Assembly (NCBI GenBank): GCA_964639075.1
Contig: CAZXCB010000121.1
Coordinates: 1-10,067, forward strand
Reading direction: 5' to 3'
Length of the DNA stretch: 10,067 nucleotides
Source of the DNA: JAENVU01 sp964639075
GTDB taxonomy: Bacteria > Actinomycetota > Acidimicrobiia > IMCC26256 > JAENVU01
The position numbers and the translations under genes are program-made. The notes beneath the pieces were generated by a model. That model was not told where the DNA came from and searched no databases. It saw nothing but the letters and a program-made list of their open reading frames with translations. How positions within the stretch are numbered: the stretch's first letter is position 1; the number at the start of each line of letters is the position of its first letter. This document shows positions 1 to 6,731 of the stretch, one piece after another.

Positions 1-31
1 GGCCTGCGCCGAAGGCGCGAGAGCGGGGAAG

Positions 32-526
32 ATGGACAGGGGCATCATCGGCAAGCCCACCGGCGCGTGGAAGGTCACGGTCGAGCGAGGACCGGTGACC
101 GCGTTCGCGAACGCGGTGTGCGATCCGAATCCGCTCTACCGCGACCGGCGCGCGGCGCGCGACGCCGGCTTCGACGACCTGCCCGCGCCGCCGACGTTCA
201 CGTTCGCGATGGGGTTCTGGGGCGCGTTCGCCGAGGACCAGCCCGACGACCCGACCGACGGTGTGAACCCCATGCACGGAGTCATGAGCGCGCTGCACGG
301 GCAGGGCGCGCTCGTGCTCCACGGCGAGCAGGAGTTCACGTACCACCGGCCGGTGCAGGTGGGCGACGTGCTGAACGGCGTCGGCACCGTCGTCGACGTC
401 TACGAGAAGGACACGGACGCGGCGACGATGACCTTCGTCGTGATCCGGACCGACTGGACCGACGCCACCTCCGGCGCGCCGGTCGTGACCGAGCAGTTCA
501 ACCTCATCGCGCGCAAGCGGAAGTAG
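32..526 (+). CDS. MaoC/FAS1-like dehydratase subunit (hot-dog fold), probably the non-catalytic partner
   Basis: A 164-residue single hot-dog protein resembling the N-terminal (FAS1-like) half of MaoC-type dehydratases, as in the HadA/HadC or ChsH families, which hydrate 2-enoyl thioesters. The family signature is visible at residues 31-57: D31-P-N-P-L-Y36, then an A-R-x-A-G-F stretch and A-P-P-T-F. In catalytic hydratase-2 subunits the Asp is followed by an active-site His (NPxH); here that position is Tyr36, so this is more likely the substrate-binding half of a heterodimer. No catalytic partner lies in the window; it may sit upstream. The start gives the usual family N-terminus (M-D-R-G-I-I-G-K), with a purine-rich GGGGAAG directly before the ATG. 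No in-frame stop separates the start from the window edge, so a longer start is not excluded. A small 5-bp hairpin (6-18) precedes it. The next gene follows after 10 bp, suggesting one transcript. The exact substrate is unknown. Confidence 0.85.
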   Translation: MDRGIIGKPTGAWKVTVERGPVTAFANAVCDPNPLYRDRRAARDAGFDDLPAPPTFTFAMGFWGAFAEDQPDDPTDGVNPMHGVMSALHGQGALVLHGEQEFTYHRPVQVGDVLNGVGTVVDVYEKDTDAATMTFVVIRTDWTDATSGAPVVTEQFNLIARKRK

Positions 527-536
527 GAGTCGGCAC

Positions 537-1313
537 ATGGGACGGTTGCAGGACAAGGTCGCGGTCATCACCGGTGCCGGGCAGGGAATCGGACTCGCCT
601 ACGCCGAGCGGTTCCTCGCCGAAGGGGCCAAGGTGGTCGTCGCGGAGATCAACGACGAGCGCGCCGAGTCCGCGATGAAGCAGCTCGCGGGTCGAGGAGA
701 CGCGGTCTTCGTCAAGACCGACATCGCGGACGAGGAGTCGGCGCACGCATGCGCGCAGGCGACGCTCGACACGTTCGGCGGCCTGGACATCCTCGTGAAC
801 AACGCGGCGCTCTACTACGACATCCAGAACGAGCGCAACGACTACGAGTACCTCCAACGGGTGTTCGCGGTGAACCTGCACGGCGCCTGGCTGATGGCAC
901 GGGCCTGCGCACCGCACATGGTCGAGCAGCGATGGGGTCGGATCGTGAACCAGTCGTCGGGCGCCGCGTACCTGTACAACATGACCCCGACCGGGCCGTT
1001 CTCCGAGGTCGGTGCGTTCACGTACAGCCAGACCAAGTGGGGAGTGGTCGGGCTCACGAAGTTCCTGGCCAGCCAGCTCGGTCAGTACAACGTGACGGTG
1101 AACTGCATCGCGCCGGGGGTCACCATGACCGAGGCCACCAAGAAGATCGTGCCGGAGGAGTACATCGGGATGATCCCGATGATGTCGGCGATGAAGCGGA
1201 CGCTCGAGCCCGAGGATCTCGCCGGCACCGCGGTGTTCTTCGCGTCCGACGACGCCAAGCTCGTGACGGGTCAGGTGCTCTGCGTCGACGGCGGGAGCTG
1301 CATGCCCGGGTAG
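537..1313 (+). CDS. Short-chain dehydrogenase/reductase (SDR), NAD-type
   Basis: A 258-residue classical SDR with every hallmark: the Rossmann glycine motif T12-G-A-G-Q-G-I-G19, an acidic residue (Glu37) at the end of strand beta-2 favouring NAD(H) over NADP(H), D62-I, N88-N-A-A91, catalytic Asn113 (V-N-L), Ser140/Ser141, and Y163-x-x-x-K167. The I-A-P-G (191-194) and V-D-G-G (250-253) motifs complete the fold. Length is typical for the family. An AGGAG Shine-Dalgarno overlaps the stop of the preceding MaoC-like gene (525-529) and lies 7 nt from the ATG, consistent with translational linkage. Paired with a dehydratase subunit, a likely role is oxidation of a hydroxyacyl-CoA or a hydroxylated alicyclic intermediate in a beta-oxidation-like path; this is inference, since SDR substrates cannot be read from sequence. 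The gene ends 18 bp before a convergent minus-strand gene. Confidence 0.93.
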   Translation: MGRLQDKVAVITGAGQGIGLAYAERFLAEGAKVVVAEINDERAESAMKQLAGRGDAVFVKTDIADEESAHACAQATLDTFGGLDILVNNAALYYDIQNERNDYEYLQRVFAVNLHGAWLMARACAPHMVEQRWGRIVNQSSGAAYLYNMTPTGPFSEVGAFTYSQTKWGVVGLTKFLASQLGQYNVTVNCIAPGVTMTEATKKIVPEEYIGMIPMMSAMKRTLEPEDLAGTAVFFASDDAKLVTGQVLCVDGGSCMPG

Positions 1314-1331
1314 CTCGTGGGTGGCTGCGGG

Positions 1332-1610
1332 TCAGCCGGCGCCGGACGCGAGCAGGACCAGGGCCAACAGCGCGGCGACGATGCCGAGCATGCCGGCCGG
1401 GGTCTCCCACCACGCGTCGTCGCGGCGGACCTTGCGTGGGACCACCCCGAGACCGAAGCCCAGCTCGGCGTAGCGCTCCTCGTAGGTCCGCCGGTCGACC
1501 GGGACCGGGAGCGCGGCGGCGTGCACGGTCGTGAACTCGGTCGTGAACTCGGGCGCCGAGAGGTCGATCGTCGCCAGGTCGGGCGCGCGGTCGAGGTCGG
1601 TCAGGACCAT
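1332..1610 (-). CDS. Small tail-anchored protein of unknown function (92 aa)
   Basis: I do not recognise this 92-residue protein. It starts at the ATG ending at 1610, inside the last codons of the sterol desaturase gene: the desaturase TGA is at 1601-1603, so the reading frames overlap by 10 bp. Residues 1-71 look soluble and include an acidic, Thr-rich segment (E-F-T-T repeated at 21-28) and a conserved-looking stretch with D39-R-R-T-Y-E-E-R-Y and W68-W69. Residues about 72-90 form one strongly hydrophobic helix, ending four or five residues before the C-terminus. The architecture suggests a tail-anchored or single-pass membrane protein with its N-terminus in the cytoplasm. The overlap implies translational coupling with the desaturase, so it could be an accessory subunit or membrane partner. 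The same frame stays open much further upstream, but that part is the antisense/alternate frame of the desaturase and has no protein-like composition. Confidence 0.7.
   Translation of the reverse strand: MVLTDLDRAPDLATIDLSAPEFTTEFTTVHAAALPVPVDRRTYEERYAELGFGLGVVPRKVRRDDAWWETPAGMLGIVAALLALVLLASGAG
1526..1552. repeat. 12-bp period tandem repeat within the 92-aa gene
   Basis: The unit GTGAACTCGGTC is repeated about 2.25 times without a mismatch over 27 bp. Because the period is a multiple of three it stays in frame, and it encodes the E-F-T-T-E-F-T-T repeat of the small membrane protein. It is probably a local slippage duplication. Confidence 0.85.
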
Positions 1611-2368
1611 GCCGGGCTCGCGAACGGGGAGCGGAGCTGGGCGAGGTAGCCCTCGGGCATGGGTTCGTCGATGCCGTACCGCCCGGGCCAGCGCTCGACC
1701 GGCGCGTGATGCGTGCCGAAGACGTGGTCGAGCCAGGGGAACAAGCCGGCGAAGTTCGTGTCGCGCGCGTCGGCGTCGCCGCTGTGGTGCCAGTGGTGGA
1801 AGTGCGGCGAGCTGACGAAGGCGCCGACCCGCCCGAAACCGGTCCGGAAGTTCGCGTGCTGGAAGATCGCGTGGAGCTGGAGCACCACGAGCGCGATCCC
1901 GAACGTCTCCTTCCCGAATCCCAACAGCGCGAGCGGGATCACCGCGGCGATGCGCGTCGTGGCGGAGTCGAGCGGGTGCAGGTGGGCCGCGGCGAGCCAG
2001 TCCATCTGGGCGCTGGAGTGATGGACGCGGTGGAGGCGCCAGAGCGCGGGCACGGTGTGGTGCAGCCGGTGCGCCCAGTAGCCGCACAGGTCCACGAGCA
2101 GCAGCGCCTCGACGAGCTGGAGCCAGCCGGGCTGGCTCTGGACCGCGGTCGCGACCGTGCTCGGCGCGAGGGCCTGGAGCGGTAGGACGATCACGACCGC
2201 GAGCAGGACCAGCGCGACCGTCCCGAGGGTGCCCGTGACGACGAAGTGGACGACGTCGGTGCGCACGCCCGGCCGGAGGACTCGTTGGCTGCGCCGGACC
2301 GGACGCCACCGCTCCAGCGGGACGAACACGATCCCGAGGACGACGAGCGCGACCGCAGCGCGGAGCAT
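1601..2368 (-). CDS. Sterol desaturase / fatty acid hydroxylase superfamily membrane protein
   Basis: A 255-residue integral membrane protein of the fatty-acid-hydroxylase superfamily, whose members are non-haem di-iron oxygenases that hydroxylate or desaturate lipids and sterols. The diagnostic histidine clusters are present: H100-x-x-H103-H104, H113-x-x-H-H117, H129 with H131, H166/H171, and the H189-x-H-H-x-H-H195 cluster. Hydrophobic segments lie at about 2-17, 38-65, 85-98 and 141-165. The ATG ending at 2368 is the first possible start because an in-frame TAG lies four codons upstream. The nearest Shine-Dalgarno, GGAGG (complement of 2381-2385), is unusually far, 12 nt from the start, and borders an inverted repeat. 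The 3' end overlaps a small membrane protein gene by 10 bp. The substrate cannot be inferred; the neighbouring CoA-ester enzymes are compatible with an isoprenoid, sterol-like or fatty-acid substrate. Electron donor genes are not seen nearby. Confidence 0.92.
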   Translation of the reverse strand: MLRAAVALVVLGIVFVPLERWRPVRRSQRVLRPGVRTDVVHFVVTGTLGTVALVLLAVVIVLPLQALAPSTVATAVQSQPGWLQLVEALLLVDLCGYWAHRLHHTVPALWRLHRVHHSSAQMDWLAAAHLHPLDSATTRIAAVIPLALLGFGKETFGIALVVLQLHAIFQHANFRTGFGRVGAFVSSPHFHHWHHSGDADARDTNFAGLFPWLDHVFGTHHAPVERWPGRYGIDEPMPEGYLAQLRSPFASPAWS

Positions 2369-2383
2369 GTCCGAAGGCTACCT

Positions 2384-2414
2384 CCACATCCCGAGCCGCC
2401 GGGACGTGATGTGG
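2384..2414. promoter_or_regulatory. Inverted repeats in the leader of the sterol desaturase gene
   Basis: Two overlapping perfect inverted repeats lie 16-46 bp before the desaturase start: CCACATC (2384-2390) with GATGTGG (2408-2414), and inside it TCCCG (2389-2393) with CGGGA (2400-2404). The proximal arm includes two bases of the GGAGG Shine-Dalgarno. It could be a protein operator or an mRNA hairpin influencing translation. A weak -35-like TTGTAC (complement of 2432-2437) lies upstream, but I find no convincing -10 element. Confidence 0.4.
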
Positions 2415-2464
2415 GCTGCGCGCACCACCCCGTACAACGACTCCGGCTCCGCGCCATCATTGAT

Positions 2465-2488
2465 GCGGCTCGGCTGATCCCGAGCCGC
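2465..2488. terminator. GC-rich stem-loop, possible terminator of the CoA-transferase transcript
   Basis: A perfect 9-bp stem, GCGGCTCGG (2465-2473) with CCGAGCCGC (2480-2488), encloses a 6-nt loop. It lies about 75 bp downstream of the CoA-transferase stop in the reading direction. No T-run follows, so it would be a non-canonical terminator of the kind seen in GC-rich actinobacteria, or an mRNA-stabilising hairpin. Confidence 0.4.
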
Positions 2489-2512
2489 GGCGCAGCGAGC
2501 CCCCGTCCGGCA

Positions 2513-2530
2513 CTCGCGCAGAGGCGCGAG
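2513..2530. repeat. Second GC-rich hairpin downstream of the CoA-transferase
   Basis: CTCGCGC (2513-2519) and GCGCGAG (2524-2530) form a perfect 7-bp stem with a 4-nt loop. It lies 34 bp past the CoA-transferase stop and before the hairpin at 2465-2488. Together the two may form a tandem termination or mRNA-protection region. The rest of the 195-bp gap (2369-2563) shows low-complexity GCGCAGC-type sequence and no gene. Confidence 0.4.
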
Positions 2531-2563
2531 CGGAGCCGCCGACAAGGCGCAGCCGCCGACCAG

Positions 2564-4792
2564 TCAGTCGAAGGCGCCGTCGGCGGCGAGGGCGGCTTGC
2601 TCGTCGGGATCGAGGCCGAGCAGCTCGCCGAGGACCCAGTCCTGGTCCTGGCCGAGCGTCGGCCCCGAACGGTCGTAGCCGCCGACGGCGTCGGAGAGCC
2701 GGAAGCCGTTGCGCTCGTAGAGCCCCGGTCCGAGGAACGGGTGCGTCAACGGGACGAAGTGGCCGCGGTGGGCGAGCTGGGGGTCCGAGTGCAGGTCGCC
2801 GAAGTCCTGCACCGGCACCGCTTCGACGCCGGCGGTCTGGAGCGTCTCGGCGACCTCGAGCGCGGTCCGGGAGGAGGTGTAGGCAGCGATGTCGGGTCCG
2901 GTGACCGCGTGGAGCGCGTCGGCCTCGGCCGGGGTCCAGGCTGCGATCGCGACCCATCGATCGCCGATCTCGCCGCCGTGTCCGTCGGCGACGTCGGCGC
3001 ACGGGAACGCGCCGTGCACGGCCGCGCGGCGATCCGCGTTGCCGGCGCGTCCGCGTGCCTCGCGCGTGCGCTGGTACTCGAGCAACCACGGGCTCAGGGT
3101 GTAGATCGCGGCCTCCACCTGGCTCACGTCGAGGTAGACGCCGCGCCCGGTCTGGCGCCGATGCAGCAGGCCGGCGGCGAGCGCGGTGGCGACGAAGCGG
3201 GGCGCGAGCGAGTCGGTGATCGTGCCGTGGGGACCGACGGGCTCGCGGTCGGGCCAGCCGGTGAGGAAGTTGTATCCCGCGAGCGCCGAGCCCTGACCGC
3301 CGAAGCCGGGGTAGTCCTTGCGCGGCCCGGTCTGGCCGTTGAGGCACGCGCTGACCATCACCAGGTCGGGCTTGTGCTCGACGAGCGACGCGTAGTCGAG
3401 TCCGAAGCCGCGCATCGCCCGCGGTGCGAAGTTCTCGGCGACCGCGTCCGCCCACTCCACCACGAGTCGGCGCACCAGCGCGACGGCTTTCGGATGCTTG
3501 AGGTTGAAGAGCACATCGCGCTTCGCAGGGTTGAGCCCGTCGAACATCGGGGCGCCTTCGAGGCCGTGAGGGTTGTTGGGGCCGAGCGCGTACACGCGGA
3601 GGAAGTCGGGCCGGCTCTTCGACTCGATGCGCAGCACGGTCGCGCCGTGCTCCGCGAAGTACCGCGTGGCGATCGGCCCGGCCGCGCCCGAGCCGAGCTC
3701 GATCAGACGAACCCCGCTCCATGCGCCCGGACCCGGCGACGGCGCGGTCGCGGCCCCGCCCCCTGGCGGTTCGGTCACGGTCACGAAGGACCGGGGGAGG
3801 TGGCGGCCGTCGGGCAGCTCGGCGAAGAAGCCCCGGGCCGCGAGCTGCTCGCTCGACAGGATCTCCACCGGAGAGTTGATCGGCGCGAGCATCAGGTTCG
3901 TCTCGCACGCGATCGCGTACAGCTCCGACATCGTGTGACGCGCGAAGAACCCGGCGACGTCGGCCTCGACGGCACGCAGCGTCTCGTCGTCGGCGGTGTT
4001 GGGCGAGAAGCTCGCCCAGTCCATGGCGCGCATCGTCTCGGTGTCGACGAGGCGGGTCAGCGTCTCGAGGCTCGGTACGCGCGCCTTGCCGCCGCGGAGC
4101 CCGAAGCTCACGAAGCCGTCGCGGGTGGGCCAGATCTCTCGTGTGCGCCCGATGTTGGCGCCCCGCCGGGTGCCACGGAATCCGGTGACGGGGAAGCGCG
4201 CGGGCGTGGCCATGTTCGCGATAGCGACGACCTCCTGCGCGCTGACGTCGACGCGTTGCGCGCGCAAGCTCGCGAGTCCGCTGAGCGCGGCGAACGCGAG
4301 CTCGGCGGCGGCGTGTGCGTCGCCCGCCGGCTCGCTGCAGCGGACGGGCGCGCGGTCGGGGTCGCCGGTGCAGTACATGTTCCCGCTCGCGGCCATGATC
4401 CCGAGGTCGGTCGCGCGCCAGGCGGCGCGCGGACCGTCGAGGCCGAAGGGCGTGAGGCTCGCCCACACCGCGCTCGGCGCGCGGGTGGGATCGAGGTCCC
4501 AGCCGCCGGGGACGCCGGGGGTGGCGAGCACGATCTGTGCGCGGTCGAGGAGGTCGGTGAGCGTCGGGTCGTCCGCGCCGGTGACCGCGAGCAGCTCCGA
4601 CGCGGCGGTCCAGGCCGCGGCGCGGTCCGGGTCGGCGAGGAGCGGATCGCCGCTCGGGGCCGCGGGACGCACGACCCGGGCGCCGAGGTCGGCGAGCATC
4701 CGGCCCGCCATCGCGCCGGGCGGGCCGGTCAGGTCGACGACGAGCGTGTCCGAGAGCAGGTTTGACGGGCTGAGCGAGACTTTTCCTGACAC
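2564..4792 (-). CDS. Tandem two-domain CaiB/BaiF (class III) CoA-transferase
   Basis: A 742-residue protein about twice the length of a usual family III CoA-transferase, made of two CaiB/BaiF-like halves (about 14-345 and 358-742) joined by a Gly/Pro/Ala-rich linker near 343-358. These enzymes move CoA between carboxylates through a mixed anhydride on an aspartate. In the C-terminal half the catalytic region is recognisable: D527-S-L-A, then H-R-R-Q-T-G-R-G and L-D-V-S (554-557). A gap-free comparison with the N-terminal half (D-V-S at 182-184) places Glu154 where Asp527 sits, so the first half may be non-catalytic. The C-terminal half also shows the family opening (V-R-L-I-E-L-G at 361-367) and R-D-V-L-x-x-N-L-K (425-432). 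The start is GTG at 4790-4792, inside a palindrome, with no strong Shine-Dalgarno; a slightly later start is possible. Likely role: CoA activation of a carboxylic acid for catabolism. It is divergent from the amidohydrolase gene. Confidence 0.92.
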   Translation of the reverse strand: MSGKVSLSPSNLLSDTLVVDLTGPPGAMAGRMLADLGARVVRPAAPSGDPLLADPDRAAAWTAASELLAVTGADDPTLTDLLDRAQIVLATPGVPGGWDLDPTRAPSAVWASLTPFGLDGPRAAWRATDLGIMAASGNMYCTGDPDRAPVRCSEPAGDAHAAAELAFAALSGLASLRAQRVDVSAQEVVAIANMATPARFPVTGFRGTRRGANIGRTREIWPTRDGFVSFGLRGGKARVPSLETLTRLVDTETMRAMDWASFSPNTADDETLRAVEADVAGFFARHTMSELYAIACETNLMLAPINSPVEILSSEQLAARGFFAELPDGRHLPRSFVTVTEPPGGGAATAPSPGPGAWSGVRLIELGSGAAGPIATRYFAEHGATVLRIESKSRPDFLRVYALGPNNPHGLEGAPMFDGLNPAKRDVLFNLKHPKAVALVRRLVVEWADAVAENFAPRAMRGFGLDYASLVEHKPDLVMVSACLNGQTGPRKDYPGFGGQGSALAGYNFLTGWPDREPVGPHGTITDSLAPRFVATALAAGLLHRRQTGRGVYLDVSQVEAAIYTLSPWLLEYQRTREARGRAGNADRRAAVHGAFPCADVADGHGGEIGDRWVAIAAWTPAEADALHAVTGPDIAAYTSSRTALEVAETLQTAGVEAVPVQDFGDLHSDPQLAHRGHFVPLTHPFLGPGLYERNGFRLSDAVGGYDRSGPTLGQDQDWVLGELLGLDPDEQAALAADGAFD

Positions 4793-4801
4793 CGGCGTCA
4801 G
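4786..4801. promoter_or_regulatory. 16-bp imperfect palindrome in the divergent CoA-transferase/amidohydrolase control region
   Basis: CTGACACC at 4786-4793 and GGCGTCAG at 4794-4801 are inverted repeats matching at 7 of 8 positions, a size and symmetry typical of TetR-like or similar dimer operators. The site covers the GTG start of the CoA-transferase and lies just upstream of TACTCT (4804-4809), a possible -10 element (TAxxxT) for the amidohydrolase; the matching -35 would be poor (TTTTCC at 4781-4786). A bound protein would therefore be placed to affect both genes. Confidence 0.45.
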
Positions 4802-4838
4802 CGTACTCTGGCGTTCTCACGAGCCCAGGGAGAGTCCG

Positions 4839-6002
4839 ATGACCGAGCACCGCATCGTCGACGCCGACTGCCACATCCTCGAGCCTCCGGACATCTGGAC
4901 CAACTGGCTGCCCGAGCGGTTCCAGGACAAGGCGCCGAAGCTGGTGCAGGACGCGCAGGGCGGCGACGCGTGGCTGACGGCCGTCGGCGGCGATCCCGAC
5001 CCGATCGGGCTCACCGCGACCCCGGGCATGCCGTACGACCAGTTCCGTTGGTTCGGTGTCACCTACGAAGAGGCGCGCGCCGGCTGCTACAACGGCGCCG
5101 CGCGCCTCTCGGACATGGACATCGACGGCGTGTGGGCCGAGGTCCTGTTCCCGCCGCAACGGACGATGAGCCACTTCCTCGGTGACGACGACGACGAGTT
5201 CGTGCTCGCCGGCGTCGAGGCGTACAACAACTTCCTCTTCGAGGAGTTCTGCGCGCCCGACCCGAAGCGCCTCGTCGGCCTCGCCCAGGTGCCCTCACTC
5301 GGGATCGACGTCGCGGTCGACAGCGTGCGCAAGGCTGCGGCCCGCGGCGCGAAGGGCGTCCTCATCTCGAACTGGCCGTCGGGCAACGCCAGCCTCTCGC
5401 GGGACGACGACCCGTTCTGGGCCGCGGCCGTCGACGAGGGGCTGCCGGTCTCGATCCACATCAACATCATCAGCCGGGCGCAACGGTCCCGGTCCCGGAA
5501 GGCCGCGGCGAGCTCGGGCAACGCGCTCTACGACATGTCGAGCGAGGCCACGCGCGCGAAGGCCATCGGCGGCATGAGCCACGTGTTCTCGATGGCCGCC
5601 GGCAACATCACGTCGATGCTCTTCACCGGTGTGTTCGACCGGTTCCCCGAGCTCCAGGTGGCCTGGATCGAGACAGGCGTGGGCTGGCTGCCGCACTTCA
5701 TCGAGTGCCTCGACGACCGCTACTGGCGCAACCGGAGCTGGGGTGACCTGCCGATCGAGCACGCGCCGTCCTTCTACTGGTATCGCAACAACGCCGCGAG
5801 CTTCATCCTCGACCGCAGCGGCATCGCGTTGCGTCACCAGGTGGGCGTCGAGAACATGATGTGGTCGAGCGACTACCCGCACCACGGCAACGACTGGCCG
5901 TACTCGCGCAAGGTCATCGAGGAGACGATGAACGCGATTCCGTTCGAGGAGCAGGCTGCGATCGTCGGCGGCAACGCGGCGCGGATCTGGAACCTCGACT
6001 GA
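4839..6002 (+). CDS. Amidohydrolase-2 family protein (ACMSD-like metal-dependent hydrolase/decarboxylase)
   Basis: A 387-residue TIM-barrel amidohydrolase of the family that includes ACMSD and gamma-resorcylate decarboxylase-type enzymes. Visible family features are the N-terminal strand V-D8-A-D10-C-H12 followed by L-E-P-P, the barrel strand V-S-I-H207-I-N, E278-T-G-V-G-W-L-P-H286, and the C-terminal W-S-S-D345-Y-P-H-H with G-G-N-A-A-R at 377-382. The usual H-x-H metal pair is D-x-H here, common in this subfamily, so metal identity is uncertain. The ATG is chosen because AGGGAG (4827-4832) stands 6 nt upstream and the product then begins exactly at the family's first strand; the frame is open further upstream only because it runs antisense through the CoA-transferase. 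A likely role is hydrolysis or decarboxylation of a ring-derived carboxylate; the substrate is unknown. It converges on the MerR gene, 25 bp away. Confidence 0.93.
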   Translation: MTEHRIVDADCHILEPPDIWTNWLPERFQDKAPKLVQDAQGGDAWLTAVGGDPDPIGLTATPGMPYDQFRWFGVTYEEARAGCYNGAARLSDMDIDGVWAEVLFPPQRTMSHFLGDDDDEFVLAGVEAYNNFLFEEFCAPDPKRLVGLAQVPSLGIDVAVDSVRKAAARGAKGVLISNWPSGNASLSRDDDPFWAAAVDEGLPVSIHINIISRAQRSRSRKAAASSGNALYDMSSEATRAKAIGGMSHVFSMAAGNITSMLFTGVFDRFPELQVAWIETGVGWLPHFIECLDDRYWRNRSWGDLPIEHAPSFYWYRNNAASFILDRSGIALRHQVGVENMMWSSDYPHHGNDWPYSRKVIEETMNAIPFEEQAAIVGGNAARIWNLD

Positions 6003-6027
6003 GCGACGGGCGCGCGCCGTGCGCGGG

Positions 6028-6711
6028 TCAGGCTTCGCGCTCGATGGCACCGAGGGTGAGACGCTGCAGCGTGCGTTGGTGCACGTACTCGACGAGGCGC
6101 GTCACGAGCGGCAGCAGGTGGCCGGCCGACGCGGCGGCCTGAGACTGGAACGTCTCCAACTCGCCCGGCCGCCACACCGGGCCGCGCTCACCGGAGAACA
6201 GCTCGAGCACCTGGTGTTGCATCGCCTCGACGCCGGTGACGTAGATCGCGGCGAGCTCGACCACGACGCCGGGCGGGAGTCCGGCCTTCAGGAGCTCGGC
6301 AACCGATCGCAGCATGTCGAGGTCGGTGGCGTCGTAGGCGGCCCGCCCGACGTCAGCCGGGTCCCGGAGCAGCCCGGCGGCACCCAACTGCTCGACGAAG
6401 CCGGGATCGAGGCCGGTGCGCTCGACGAGGTCGGCGAGCGAGTACGAGAGCACGCCCTCGCCCGCGAAGATCCCGTCGACGAGGTCGTGGCGATCGGACG
6501 TGAGCAGGGCCTTGATCGCGGCGAGCGAGAACCGGCGGGCCTGGAGGTCCCGGATCTGGCGGATCCGGTCGAGGTGCTCGGGCCCGTAGTGCTTGGTCCG
6601 GCCGACCCGCTCGCCGGCGGGGAGCAGGCCCTCGCGCTGGTAGAAGCGGATCGTGTCGACGGTCGTCTCGGCCCGGTGGGCCAGGTCGTCGATGCGCCAG
6701 CCGTCGCTCAT
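6028..6711 (-). CDS. MerR-family transcriptional regulator with a second MerR-like segment
   Basis: A 227-residue regulator. Residues 5-70 are a textbook MerR DNA-binding domain: I7-D-D-L-A, the T-x-x-T-I-R-F-Y helix (17-24) with Q-R-E-G-L-L-P, then R-x-Y-G-P-x-H-L-x-R-I-x-x-I wing and helices. Residues 90-155 repeat this pattern in degenerate form: S-L-A-D-L-V, then L-x-A-A-G-L-L, A-Y-D-A-T-D-L-D-M-L, and L-x-A-G-L-P-P-G-V-V, so it looks like a second winged-helix module followed by a helical C-terminus (156-227). I see no cysteine cluster for metal sensing; the protein may sense a small molecule or none. The ATG has a good GAGGAG Shine-Dalgarno (complement of 6718-6723) 6 nt away. It is divergent from a 51-residue gene across a repeat-rich spacer and probably regulates itself and that gene. 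Confidence 0.9.
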   Translation of the reverse strand: MSDGWRIDDLAHRAETTVDTIRFYQREGLLPAGERVGRTKHYGPEHLDRIRQIRDLQARRFSLAAIKALLTSDRHDLVDGIFAGEGVLSYSLADLVERTGLDPGFVEQLGAAGLLRDPADVGRAAYDATDLDMLRSVAELLKAGLPPGVVVELAAIYVTGVEAMQHQVLELFSGERGPVWRPGELETFQSQAAASAGHLLPLVTRLVEYVHQRTLQRLTLGAIEREA

Positions 6712-6731
6712 CGCCCGCTCCTCGGCGCCAT

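Noticed and set aside
2246..4765. An 839-codon open frame on the plus strand opposite the CoA-transferase
   Set aside because: It runs antisense through a clearly recognised enzyme, and its composition (Arg, Gly, Ala, Val, Glu) is typical of frame shadows in GC-rich DNA; no protein motif is visible.
3996..4838. Upstream extension of the amidohydrolase frame
   Set aside because: The added 281 residues are antisense to the CoA-transferase; the Shine-Dalgarno at 4827-4832 and the family N-terminus support the start at 4839.
2457..5174. A 905-codon open frame on the minus strand
   Set aside because: It overlaps the CoA-transferase in another frame and the amidohydrolase antisense; its Arg/Pro-rich sequence has no domain and the real frames explain the region.
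6011..6025. A 5-bp hairpin between the amidohydrolase and MerR stops as a terminator
   Set aside because: CGCGC/GCGCG with a 5-nt loop is short, has no T-run, and such pairs are expected by chance in DNA this rich in G and C.
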